This document shows, piece after piece, positions 45,700-55,898 of a DNA stretch of 64,000 bases (positions are counted from its first letter, which is position 1; the number at the start of each line of letters is the position of its first letter). A program made the position numbers and the translations under genes. The DNA lies in NCBI RefSeq assembly GCF_038396765.1, contig NZ_CP150096.1:5067001-5131000 (forward strand), given 5' to 3'. The stretch comes from Chitinophaga caseinilytica (GTDB lineage Bacteria > Bacteroidota > Bacteroidia > Chitinophagales > Chitinophagaceae). Under the pieces are notes generated by a model. That model made no database searches, had not been told where the DNA came from, and was given only the letters and a program-made list of their open reading frames with translations.

Positions 45700-47440
45700 G
45701 CCCTAAAAGAAGCACCAAACACAGGACATTTTTCACACATTAAGCTGTTCCCCTGATTGCTGGAAGCAGCGAAGCACGAAACTCGACCACATCTCGTTCT
45801 TGCGCAATCTCTTGGCAAGAAACTCCGGACACGGTACGATTCTCCCCTCTCCTGATGCAGAAAGCAGCCAACCTTGAAAGCCTATCGTGCAGCCTGTCGT
45901 TCCCAAAATTACAGGAAGCAGCGAAGCATGAAATCCCACCATACCAAACTACAAACCTCCTTTCCTACTGCTGGAAACATCAAGCCGGGGGCACCAATCA
46001 ACTAACACCCTCGCACACCAAACCAATCCATTAATTAAAGAATGCCGCGAAGTTGAAAAACGACCGCCACTACATCCCCTACTCTGCAGGAAGTAACAAA
46101 TACCCAAATACTACGCGCACCAAGCCATTCCCATAACTATTGGAAACTGCGCAGCTTGAAATACGGCCACACCTTACTAAAATACCCTTCCGTCTTACAG
46201 AAAACTCCAAACACCGAACTTCTACCGCACACCAAGCCGTTTCCACAATTAATGGAAGCGGGGCAGCATGAAACATGTCCATACCTAACTATAAGGTCAT
46301 TCTTTCTCACTGGGAGCACCAAACACCGAAATGCTATTGCACACCAATCCGTTTCCGTCAATAATGGAAGCTGGGCAACATGTAATACGTCTACACCTTT
46401 CTATAAGGTCGCTCCTTCTCACAGGAAGCACCCAAACACCGAACCTCTACCGCATACCAAGCCGTTTCTATAATTAATGGAAGCTGGGCAGCATGAAACG
46501 CGGCCACACCTTCCTATAAGCCCCTTCCGACTTACAGGATCCACCAATAACCGAATTTCTACCACACACCACACCGTTTCCATAATTAATGGAAGCTGGG
46601 CAGTCTGAAACATGTCCACACCTTCCCATAAAACCCTTCCGACCTACAGGAAGTACCAATCACCGAACTTCTACCGCACGCCAAGCCGTTTCCATAATTA
46701 ATGGAAGCTTTGCAGCATGAAACACGTCCATACCTTACTATCAGTTCACTCCTTCTCACAGGAAGCCCCCAAACACCGAACTTCTACCGCACACCAAGCC
46801 GTTTCCATAATTAATGGAAGCTAGGCTGCATGAAACACGTCCACACCCTCCTATAAGACCCTTCCGACCTACAGGAAGCACCAAACACCGAACTTCTACC
46901 GCACGCCAATCCGTTTCCATAATTAATGGGAGCTTTGCAGCATGAAACACGTCCATACCTTACTATCAGTTCACTCCTTCTCACCGGAAGCCCCCCAAAC
47001 ACCGAACTTCTACCGCACACCAAGCCGTTTCCATAATTAATGGAAGCTAGGCTGCATGAAACACACCCATACCTTACTATAACGCCCTTCCTTCTCACAG
47101 GAAGCCCCCCAATCACCGAACTTCTACCGCACACCAAGCCGTTTCCATACTTAATGGAATCTAGGCTGCATGAAACACGTCCATACCTTACTATCAGTTC
47201 ACTCCTTCTCACAGGAAGCCCCCAAACACCGAACTTCTACCGCACACCAAGCCGTTTCCATAATTAATGGAAACTGGACAGCATATAACATGCCCACACC
47301 TTACTATCAGTTCGCTCCTTCTCACAGGATGCCCCCAAACACCGAACTTCTACCGCATACCAAGCCGCTTCCATAATCAATGGAATCTGGGCAACATGAA
47401 ACTTGTCCAAACCTACTAATCGCCCTCCTGACCTCACTGT
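45700..47440. repeat. Array of about 15 tandem repeats of about 112 bp
   Basis: The word GTTTCC(A/G) within each unit falls at 46240, 46351, 46464, 46576, 46688, 46801, 46913, 47027, 47141, 47254 and 47367, giving periods of 111-114; earlier, more diverged units can be followed back to about 45700. Each unit carries CCGAACTTCTACCGCAC, a palindromic core TTCCAT-AATTA-ATGGAA and a closing ACAGGAAGC. Seven units keep the palindrome arms intact. Two sub-types alternate (one with CTATCAGTTCACTCCTTC, one with CCCTTCCGACCTACAGG). Varying unit length breaks every reading frame, so the array is judged noncoding. Confidence 0.9.
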
Positions 47441-47694
47441 ATGCACTCCAATTTTAACTGCCGGGCATTCATCGCGCGACATAGCATTCCCAGTGGCAGC
47501 AGCATCGTAGGGCAAACATTACAACATTACGTTTCACGCCAACGATCGCCCTCGCCTCATAGTGCAACCCCGGGTTGTGAGCCAGATCACAGCTTTTTAG
47601 TGCGTCACCGCAACTATTGCCTTTTAGCGCTGTTCTATTTTTGTGTAGCCACAACGGCCAAACCAAACACCCTAATTCAGCAAAAAACAAAATC

Positions 47695-48384
47695 ATGAAC
47701 GTCCTCAAAATTCTCATCGTACTAACTTCCCATAGCCAGCTCGGCGATACGGGCCATAAAACCGGGTTCTGGGTTGAAGAATTCGCCGCGCCCTATTATG
47801 CACTGGCTGATGCAGGCGCACAAATCACCATTGCCTCCCCGCAAGGAGGTCAGCCACCAATTGACCCGAAAAGCGAATCGCCTGAATCGCAGACCGATGC
47901 CACCCGCAGGTTTTTCGCTGACAAAGCGCTCCAGGAGAAACTCGCCTCCTCCATTCCTTTGACACAGATCAACCCGGCAGAATATGATGCCATATTCTAC
48001 CCCGGGGGCCACGGGCCGCTTTGGGATTTAACAAACAATAGGACTTCCATCGCGCTAATTGAGCAATTCTACAACAACGGGAAGCCTGTAGCCGCTGTGT
48101 GCCACGCTCCCGCCGTGCTCCTGCACGCTAAGAAAGCCAACGGCGAACCGCTGGTGAAAGGCCTTACAGTAACCGGCTTCTCCAATAACGAAGAAGAAGC
48201 CGTACAACTAACGAAAGTTGTTCCCTTCCTGCTGGAAGACGAACTCAAGAAAAACGGCGGTGTTTATAGCAAAGGTCCCGACTGGAGCAGCTATGTCCTG
48301 AAAGACGGGCTACTCATTACCGGCCAAAACCCGGCATCTTCAGAGGAAGCTGCAAAGCAATTACTTGAACTATTGAAAAAATAA
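47695..48384 (+). CDS. DJ-1/PfpI family protein (Hsp31-like, class I glutamine amidotransferase fold)
   Basis: 229 residues from ATG 47695. Catalytic elbow AAVCHAPAVLL (Cys136, His137), an upstream acidic pair GFWVEEFAAPYYALADAGA (Glu28/Glu29), and IASPQGGQPPIDPKS are characteristic of the Hsp31/YhbO-like branch, reported as glyoxalase III or protein deglycase/chaperone. It sits directly after the tandem-repeat array with about 255 bases of other sequence between. A terminator follows. Confidence 0.9.
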   Translation: MNVLKILIVLTSHSQLGDTGHKTGFWVEEFAAPYYALADAGAQITIASPQGGQPPIDPKSESPESQTDATRRFFADKALQEKLASSIPLTQINPAEYDAIFYPGGHGPLWDLTNNRTSIALIEQFYNNGKPVAAVCHAPAVLLHAKKANGEPLVKGLTVTGFSNNEEEAVQLTKVVPFLLEDELKKNGGVYSKGPDWSSYVLKDGLLITGQNPASSEEAAKQLLELLKK

Positions 48385-48879
48385 TTAAACCCAATGGGTT
48401 TCATACTCGGTAGTATATGCCCGGAGACATTCGCCTCCGGGCTTTTGCATTACCAGCATCAACCCACATCTATCACGCATCACTAACCACTTTGCATTGA
48501 TAGTAACTACCAATAGCGTCAGTATTCCTCTTCGCTCAGAAAATCCAGGCACCAGCCAGCGCTCCCACAAAAAACCGAACCTATAATCTATTCAGGTTTA
48601 CGCAACCTGTAAAAACCAGCAACACGCACCAATATTGAATGAGACACCCTGATACGGGCCCATTTCACAAATCAAGCACCATAATCCATCTGCAACAATA
48701 TGAGTGTCAATCCCTTTCAGGAAGCATAATCAAGCGACCAACACAAACATTACCACCAACGAATACATACTTAAATATAACCCATCACAGCCCTTATGAT
48801 CAGTCATTCGCATCATCAGCGAAACATGAATTGCGACAGAACGTCAGGGATTGCTAACATCCGTGTTATCTTAACACGA
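48385..48879. other. AT-rich intergenic region after the DJ-1 gene
   Basis: About 495 bases with no gene supported. Apart from the terminator at 48419-48446 I see no structured or repeated element. Confidence 0.6.
48419..48446 (+). terminator. Rho-independent terminator after the DJ-1 gene
   Basis: Stem GCCCGGAG / CTCCGGGC (48419-48426, 48435-48442) with an eight-base loop, then TTTT, 35 bases after the stop. Confidence 0.8.
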
Positions 48880-49368
48880 CTAAGCCCTATCTCCTTCGGC
48901 GCCCCTGCCTGCAATAGGCAAATGCCTTCCTCCACCACTCCACAGCTCCTTTTTGATCCAGTCAGACACCATTTTCCGTCCCATTGGCGTGGAAAGCAAT
49001 GATAATGGTGATAAATACCCCATGGATGCCCGCTCCTGCCGCATCCACATATTAAACAAACCTGGCATTCCACGACGCGAATATCCCATTCCATAAATGG
49101 CCAACACTTCCAGGAGTTGCTGATGCACTTTGTCTTCCAAATCGACCGAGGCCAGGTATTTCGGCACCTGCAACGCATCGAGCCGAAACACATAGCTCAG
49201 CTCCAGCCAGGAAATTTCCGACATCTTTACAAATTCACGGAACTGCTCAGTAGTCAGTTTCTTTTTACCCAGTGCACGCTTTGGGTTAATAGCTTTGGTG
49301 GCGAGATCAATCACTGAATCCACACAAACATGGTAACAGGAGTTCTCGTCTAAAGGCTTCTGTGGCAT
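48880..49368 (-). CDS. DUF2384 (MbcA/ParS/Xre) antitoxin-like protein, orphan
   Basis: 162 residues. The N-terminal half is an Xre-like helical region (LTTEQFREFVKMSEISWLEL, DALQVPKYLASVDLEDKVHQ) and the C-terminal half matches the toxin-binding DUF2384 pattern: VLAIYGMGYSRRGMPGLFNM, then RASMGYLSPLSLLSTPMGRK. Such proteins normally neutralise a RES-domain NAD-consuming toxin encoded next to them, but no RES gene is found on either side. It may be a decayed pair or act in trans. The last residues may be an extension beyond the usual fold. Confidence 0.6.
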   Translation of the reverse strand: MPQKPLDENSCYHVCVDSVIDLATKAINPKRALGKKKLTTEQFREFVKMSEISWLELSYVFRLDALQVPKYLASVDLEDKVHQQLLEVLAIYGMGYSRRGMPGLFNMWMRQERASMGYLSPLSLLSTPMGRKMVSDWIKKELWSGGGRHLPIAGRGAEGDRA

Positions 49369-50346
49369 TTAGCTTTCTTTTTGATTGTTAATAAAAGTGT
49401 ATTCGAACTTAAATGAAAGGGAATTATGAAAAACCGGGATTACAAAGTTTCAACCCAATACGCATAGGCACAATCACGCCTTTAATAGCGTTAATTCGTA
49501 AAATGCAACAGATTAACATGATAGTTACATTCTACCTCTTCCCCAATTCGGGCCTTACTACATCATCTCAATTATCACTCCCACAAGTATGAGAAGTTAC
49601 GCCATTGCTCTTTGATCTAAACCGTCTACAATTACGTAGGCAGTAATGATATTCTAATATTAAATCCTATCAACTTCCATGCTTTACTTTAAGTATCGCT
49701 TCCAGAATACTCAAGTACGCATGTAAATCTTATATCTTCTAAAATAGTGCCTCCACATACATGCTTGCGAAATAGTTTTTATCCGGGATTAACATGAAAC
49801 AAAATTAAGCAAATGGAAAATACGAATGACATTTTTAGTGAAATATTTCACCGATAATTTCTCGCTTTTTCGGAGAATTCAAACTTGTTAGTGATCCTGC
49901 CATTTTTTCTTCAATATTCCTTTACCAACACCTCAATAACCATAACTATAAAGAATACTACAAAAACAGATAAATAATTCAATAGTCAATGTTCAACAAA
50001 AAAGCACCTGTTATTTTCATTTTTTTTGTGTTTAAAAAACTGATCCCAATTTCCACACTATTTTTCTCATCTACTTTCTACTTACTTTTATGTCGTCACG
50101 AATTCAAGACAACGTTTTTTACATCAAATTCATTTATAAAAAATGATAAAACTACTTAGTCAAGAGACAACTATTTTAGCTACAACTGGTTTTAAATAGT
50201 TCCCCAAATTCCGCCAATCGCTATCATATCAAATCTCTCAACACAGCGCTGTAGTGAAGCTTTCTAATGTCAGGAAAATTCACTTTCGCATTGTTGTTAA
50301 CCAATCCAATCTAATAATATCATCCATTGCCCTTAAAAACATTATT
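49369..50346. other. AT-rich gene-free stretch upstream of the RHS gene
   Basis: About 980 bases, markedly AT-rich compared with the rest of the window, with many short poly-A and poly-T runs and no open frame of note. I see no clear promoter, repeat or RNA. It probably holds the regulatory region of the RHS gene and the antitoxin-like gene, and may be horizontally acquired DNA. Confidence 0.6.
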
Positions 50347-53154
50347 ATGAGATTACGATTCTTTGTTAACCTGTTACTTTTCACTTCGGCCGCTTTTAGT
50401 CAGCAGCCAGACAATAGCATGCCTCCAGCAAAAACGGCACGCGCCATTCCGCAACCATTGCCTTCTGGCGCGAAAGTGAATTTTGTTCGTACCTGGTCAC
50501 CCAACCAGCCAACTACCGACCGCGCGATTGCATACCGCGCTACTGACATCGGAGCCACTCCCGAGTCTACCGACTACTTCGACGGCCTGGGGCGCTTATT
50601 ACAAACGGTCAACAGGGGCGTTGCTCCGCTCGCAAAAAAGGATCTTGTAACACCGGTACTATACGATGCGTACGGCCGGGTTGCTTTCCAATACCTGCCA
50701 TATATAAGTCCCTCGGCCGATGGAGCCCTTAAGAAAAATGCGTTTGCAGAACAGAAAGCATGCTTTGACGCGTTGCTTACCACCGCCGACAACAACAAGG
50801 AAGACATCTATTATGGCAAAACGGATTTTGAAAACTCGCCGTTAAATCGCGTCGTCAAAGCCATGTCGCCGGGCAATAATTGGGCAGGCTCCGGCCGCGG
50901 AATTTCCAAAAGATACCTGGTAAACGCCGCCAGCGATGAAGTAAGGCGATGGAATGTAACTACTATAATTACTGGTAACGTGCCCTTTTCAAATGTCGCC
51001 TCGCCGGGAATTTATCCCGCCGAAGAACTACAGAAGAACATAACGATTGATGAGCTAGGCAAGCAAACGGTTGAATATCTTGACAAAGATGGCCAAATGA
51101 TCCTGAAAAAAATTCAGATCGCGCCTGCACCAGGTGCCAACCATACCGGGTGGCTTTGCACCTATTACGTGCACGACACCCAGGGAAACCTGCATTTCGT
51201 AATACCACCCAAAGCAGTTGAAATGCTACCATCTGCAGGTTGGACGATCAGCCCTGCATTAAGCAAATCCCTCTGTTTCCGGTATGAATATGACAGCCGA
51301 AACAGAATGATCATCAAAAAAATACCGGGTGCGGATTCCATAGAAATGGTATACGATCAACGGGACCGACTCGTATTGCTGCGCGACGGCAACCTCCGCG
51401 CCGTGGGCGGCAAGTGGCTGGCAACGCTCTACGACAACCTGAACCGGCCGATTATGACCGGCATATATGCCAGTACAAACACTCATGGCCAACTGATCAT
51501 TGCCCAAAGTACATCACCCGGTACCAATTCCATCCTGCCAGCCCATCTCGACCCGCTGACCTACACCTTCTACGACAACTACACTTATCCGGGAGCCAAG
51601 GCCGCCCAATCCAGCTATTTCACCAAGCCCCAACCGGGTACCAACCCGTATCCGGAAGCCATTACCGTTAATTCACAGGCCAAGGGGCTAGTTACCGGCA
51701 CGAAAGTCCGCGTGCTGGAAACGTCCCAATTCCTCATGACCACCCAATACTATGACCCCAAAGGCCGGCTGATCCAGACAATCAGCGACAATCATAATAA
51801 CGGGGTGGACATTACGACCAACCTTTATGACTTCTCCGGGAAGCTGCTCAGCACCTACCAATATCTAAATAATCCTTCTGCCGGCGCTGCTGGCGTCATC
51901 CGTCTGCTGACAAACCGAACATACGATCATGCCGGTCGCCTTATCAAAGTGACCAAACAACTCAACGATAACGCTGCCTTTAGACGGGACATCGCTACGA
52001 ATTACTACGACGCCCTCGGCCAGCTACAGCGGAAGGAATTCAGGCGCGCTTCAGGCAACATTGTAGAAAGCATGACCTACACGTACAATATCCGTGGATG
52101 GCTCAAAGGAATTAACCGCAACTATGTGAAAGGCGCTGAAACCCGGTATTTTGGACAGGAACTGCATTACGATGCAGGGTTCACCAACAGGGAATACACC
52201 GGCAATATCGCGGGAACCACCTGGAGGGGCACCAAAATCAGTACCCCCAATGCCTATGGCTATCTTTATGATGCGGCGGGCCGGCTCCTCAGGGCGAACT
52301 TTACACAATCCACCAGCACAAATACATGGGGAAAAACCCTCCATAATTACGATTCGTGGATGGGCGATGGCACCAATTACACCACCGCTTATGATGCCAA
52401 TGGAAACATCCGGCGGATGCAGCAATGGGGCGCGAAAGGAACCAGCACCAATTCCAAGATTGATGATCTAACCTACACAATTTATGATTCGACGGGATTG
52501 ACAGCCTCAAACAAACTGTATAAAGTTGTGGATGCCGTCAACGATCCAAAGTCGACACTGGGTGATTTTACCGACCAGCAACCTGCCGCTGCCTTCGATT
52601 ATGCTTATGACAGGAACGGGAACCTGACACGGGATGAAAACAAGAAAATCTCAGCGATTCGCTACAACCACCTAAACCTGCCGAAATCCATCACTTTAAC
52701 AAGCAAAGGCTCCATTAGTTACATGTATGACGCCAATGGTCGCAAACTTGCCAAAATAGTCACCGACAATACCGTTACGCCTGCGCGCATCACACGGACC
52801 GACTACCTCGGGCCCGCGGTATTCGGAAACAACATCCTGCAGCTGATCACCCATGAAGAGGGCCGCATAAGACCGCTTGCCAGCGGGGGCTTTACTTACG
52901 ACTATTTCCTCAAAGATCACCTCGGCAATGTACGCATGGTATTGGCGGAAGATAATCCGTCGAAGCAAGCCTACGTCGCCAGCATGGAACCTAAGCAGGC
53001 CGTTGTTGAAAACTCCCTCTTCAGTAATATCGATGACTCCAGGTCAAACAAGCCCCCGGCTATCCGGACGATCCGCAATCCAGCACCAATACCGCCGTGG
53101 CACGGCTCAACGGCAACGATCCCCGCAGGAGGATCGGCCCCAGCCTTGTCCTGA
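50347..53154 (+). pseudogene. RHS/YD-repeat protein, N-terminal part (DUF6443-type), frameshifted
   Basis: 935 residues from ATG 50347, which gives a signal peptide (RLRFFVNLLLFTSAAFSQQ). DUF6443-like opening (STDYFDGLGRLLQTVNRGVA) and many YD-type repeats: YDSRNRMIIKKI, YDPKGRLIQTI, YDHAGRLIKV, YDAAGRLLRA, YDRNGNLTRD, YDANGRKLAK, up to the RHS landmark LKDHLGNVRMVLAED. After SNIDDSRSNKPP the frame turns into a nonsense tail; the sequence that belongs next (GYPDDPQSSTNTAVARLNG) is in the -1 frame. One C lost from a C6 run (now C5, 53053-53057) explains it. Confidence 0.8.
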
Positions 53155-54593
53155 AAGTGCAGACCGGAGATACGATAAACCTGGGCGCAAGGGCATTTTA
53201 TAAATCCGCAGCGATCGGAAAACAGCAAAATACCTCCGTAACCGCCGCCGACATGGCCACGGCGCTACTGAGTGCCTTTGGGAAGACGACCATCCCGGCT
53301 CCGGGGACCCATGGTTCCGGCGGTGGTCCACAAAGCCCTCCATTCGGGAATGATTTCGTCAGCAACAGTTGGCAACGGCTCCGGGACAAAGAGCCACAAA
53401 GTCCCCCCAATACCAACCGCCCGAAAGCATATCTCAATTTTGTGCTGTTCGACGAACAGTTTAAACTGGTAGAAGGATCCAGTGGCGTTCGGCAGGTTGC
53501 AGCCAGTCCCGACCAATTGCAGACGCTGGCTGTAAATAACCTGGTCATGAAACAATCTGGCTTCTTGTATGTTTATACCAGCAATGAAGCGCCCCAGGAT
53601 ATATTCTTTGATAATATTATCCTAGTATTGGCAGGTACCCCCGTGCTGGAAGAAACACATTATTATCCGTTTGGGCTCGTCATGGAGGGCTTAAGCGAGA
53701 AAGTCTTGTATAACCCAGTAAATAAAGAACAAAAATTCCAGGGGCAACCATTTGACGATGATCTGGGGCTAAATTGGTATGGATTTAAATTCAGGAATCA
53801 CGATCCGCAAATTGGTAGATTTATCCAGGCAGATCCTTTATCTGACAAGTACGTGTATAACTCCACGTACGCTTTTTCCGAAAATCATGTGACGGCACAT
53901 GTTGAGTTGGAAGGATTGGAGAAAATAAGTATACAGGGGTTGTGGCAAAAGGCAGGAATTTCAAGCAACACAGATGTAAAAGAATTTGCAAAAGGAGTCG
54001 GTAAAGCGCTAAAAGACTCGGACAATCTTTCTAAGGCTAGCATTTTGTTGGGACAATTTTCCGTACTCACTATTGTCGGAGTTGCAACGAGTGGAATAGG
54101 TTCTGGAACTTTGTTCTCACGGGGATTACAAGGCATGAGAAACGCGTCTTTTAGAATAGGCCGCATGCCTCTTACTATAAATAGTGACGTATCGGGCACA
54201 GCAATTAGTACTAACACCGAAATTGCAATAGGGATTGAAACTAGTACTGCTAAGACCAGTAGTACTACGATGGCATTAACAAACTATTGGCCGAGAAATG
54301 GAGGTGCGTTAAATGAATGGAGCAATGAGTTCTTGACACCTGGGGCTCAAATAGATCGATTTGGATCAGGATTTGGAAAATACTTGTCTCCAAGGTACAC
54401 ACCTATTGAAATGAGGGCTTTACCTCCAGATAATACAGGAGTTTACAATGCCTTTAAAGTTGTCAAACCATTTGAAGTTCAATCGTCGACCATAGCGCCA
54501 GCATTTAACCAAATAGGCTTAGGGAAGCAATATTTATCCCCTGTTAATGTCAACACGCTGCTAAAAAAAGGTATTATTATTCCAGTTCAATAA
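53058..54593 (+). pseudogene. RHS protein, C-terminal part with TNT-like NAD+ glycohydrolase toxin domain
   Basis: Continuation of the upstream RHS gene in the -1 frame; the first in-frame start codon (GTG) of the separated frame lies at 53097. It finishes the RHS core: HYYPFGLVMEG, LGLNWYGFKFRNHDPQIGRF and QADPLSDKYVYNSTYAFSEN. Then comes a lower-GC variable tail. The final 106 residues (54273-54593) resemble the TNT domain of CpnT: NYWPRNGGALNEW, LTPGAQIDRFGSGFGKYLSP, MRALPPDNTGVYNAFKVVKP, and TIAPAFNQIGLGKQY. The conserved Arg and Gln of the NADase site appear to be present. If expressed as full-length, it would be a polymorphic toxin. Confidence 0.8.
54273..54593 (+). other. TNT-like toxin domain (within RHS C-terminus)
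   Basis: Key positions by comparison with the known TNT fold: Arg in IDRFGS, Arg in EMRALPP, and Gln in FNQIGLG or GKQYLSP, all in the expected order. Known TNT enzymes hydrolyse NAD+ and kill cells unless bound by an immunity protein. Confidence 0.7.
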
Positions 54594-54600
54594 ATTTATT

Positions 54601-54858
54601 ATGACATTGTTAGAATTAGATTTGAAATTGCGGGATTTAAAAATTAATCCTAAAAACTACTCCTTGAACGGCGACTTAAAAAGTGATGCAATTATCTTAT
54701 TTCACAATTTTGAAAATTGGAACGTATTCTATTTGGATGATCGTGGTGGTAGAAGCGAAGAGAAGATATTTGCAACAGAAGGAGAAGCTTGCTTGCATAT
54801 CTATAAACACTTTTTAATAGAAAAAGATATTGCCGATAAATTCAACTTGAATACGTAG
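54601..54858 (+). CDS. Candidate immunity protein for the TNT-type toxin
   Basis: 85 residues starting 7 bases after the toxin stop, on the same strand and with the same low-GC character. Soluble, acidic, alpha/beta: MTLLELDLKLRDLKINPKNY, then DAIILFHNFENWNVFYLDDR with GRSEEKIFATEGEACLHIY. Small size, spacing and position directly after a toxin C-terminus are the usual marks of an immunity gene. I do not recognise a specific Imm family with certainty. Confidence 0.7.
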   Translation: MTLLELDLKLRDLKINPKNYSLNGDLKSDAIILFHNFENWNVFYLDDRGGRSEEKIFATEGEACLHIYKHFLIEKDIADKFNLNT

Positions 54859-55342
54859 GAGAAGCAGCATAAAAGTAAGGTCATAAAGCAAATTTGAAAA
54901 ACATCATAAAAATTTCAACATGCGTGTGTGTGTGTGTGTGTGTGCGTGAAGATCCTAAACAAACACAAAACAATGTACTTCTGACAAAAAACTAGAAGTA
55001 ATTAGTAGAATTATCTCCATTAGAGTTATCATTCATTGCCCAACATAAGCTTATTAAGGCAAAACGGCACCAATCCCTATTTTCACGGGGCCGATTCGGC
55101 TATTTGATAGTCTCCAAATATTGGACTCCTATGTTTTTCCCGAAAATCAACAACTAACCCCAATGAAACAACCACCCTTTCATTTTAAACGCCTACCCAA
55201 GTTCCAAAGTTGTTTCTTAATTTAGATTTCCGAAAAGTAAAATAACACTGTCAGAAAAGGAGCTTCCGGCTCTCTTAGCTATTTGACAACAATAGAACAA
55301 CTATTTAAAAGCGAATTTAAAACTGGAGATCATCATATACCC
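54859..55342. other. Intergenic region with a GT microsatellite
   Basis: About 480 bases, AT-rich, no gene supported. Contains a (GT)10 tract at 54924-54944 and hairpin-prone sequence around 55070-55090. No promoter was firmly identified for the membrane-protein gene that follows. Confidence 0.55.
54924..54944. repeat. (GT)10 dinucleotide microsatellite
   Basis: Twenty-one consecutive alternating G and T (54924-54944), followed by CGTG. Long dinucleotide tracts are rare in bacteria and prone to slipped-strand change. Confidence 0.95.
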
Positions 55343-55864
55343 ATGAAATTAAAAATTATCAACATTTATCTGCTACTCGCAAACGCCGCCAGTCTTTTCT
55401 TCATATTAAGAACCTTGATGGACAGCATAAGCGCAGTAAGCCCGGCCCAGCTATTCCTCACCATACTTGTCATTGCTGCGATCCTGTACAGCGCCTATGC
55501 AAGCCACATGCTACTGATGAAAAGAAGGGAAATGAAACAGCTTCATTTTATCCGTTACAATTTTTGGTACAACATCGTTCAAATCCCCAGTATTTCGTTG
55601 TATGGGTTTATATACATGTCTAAGCTGGGCGTAATGTTTATCGCCACGCTCGCTAACAAAAACAGTATAATCAATCTTGACTTAAAACTCGACCTGTTTC
55701 AAGTGGAAGTGAATTTCCTATACAATCCGGAAGCGCACATCTACTTCCTTGGGATCAACATCGTACCCCTGGTAATCGCAATTTTGCTGAACGGTAGTAT
55801 CGAAAAGATCGAAAAGGAGAAACAGGATGACGAAGTACGTGCATTCGCATCACAGATAAACTAA
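55343..55864 (+). CDS. Hypothetical four-helix membrane protein
   Basis: 173 residues from ATG 55343; a TTG start 20 codons earlier is possible but less likely. Helices: IYLLLANAASLFFILRTLM, LFLTILVIAAILYSAYASHM, IVQIPSISLYGFIYMSKLGV and YFLGINIVPLVIAILLNGSI. No family recognised. In overall shape it is like the tandem family at 34.7-37.2 kb but shares none of its motifs. Followed by another membrane protein 34 bases downstream. Confidence 0.7.
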   Translation: MKLKIINIYLLLANAASLFFILRTLMDSISAVSPAQLFLTILVIAAILYSAYASHMLLMKRREMKQLHFIRYNFWYNIVQIPSISLYGFIYMSKLGVMFIATLANKNSIINLDLKLDLFQVEVNFLYNPEAHIYFLGINIVPLVIAILLNGSIEKIEKEKQDDEVRAFASQIN

Positions 55865-55898
55865 CAATGACGCCGGTCAACATTTACAACAGCTCGCC

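Noticed and set aside
46811-47212. A 133-codon repeat protein on the minus strand of the array
   Set aside because: The frame survives only because a few neighbouring units happen to be 114 bp; units of 111-113 bp break it elsewhere, and all strands show similar short frames.
45700-47440. CRISPR array
   Set aside because: Units are about 112 bp and tandem without unique spacers, and no cas genes are present.
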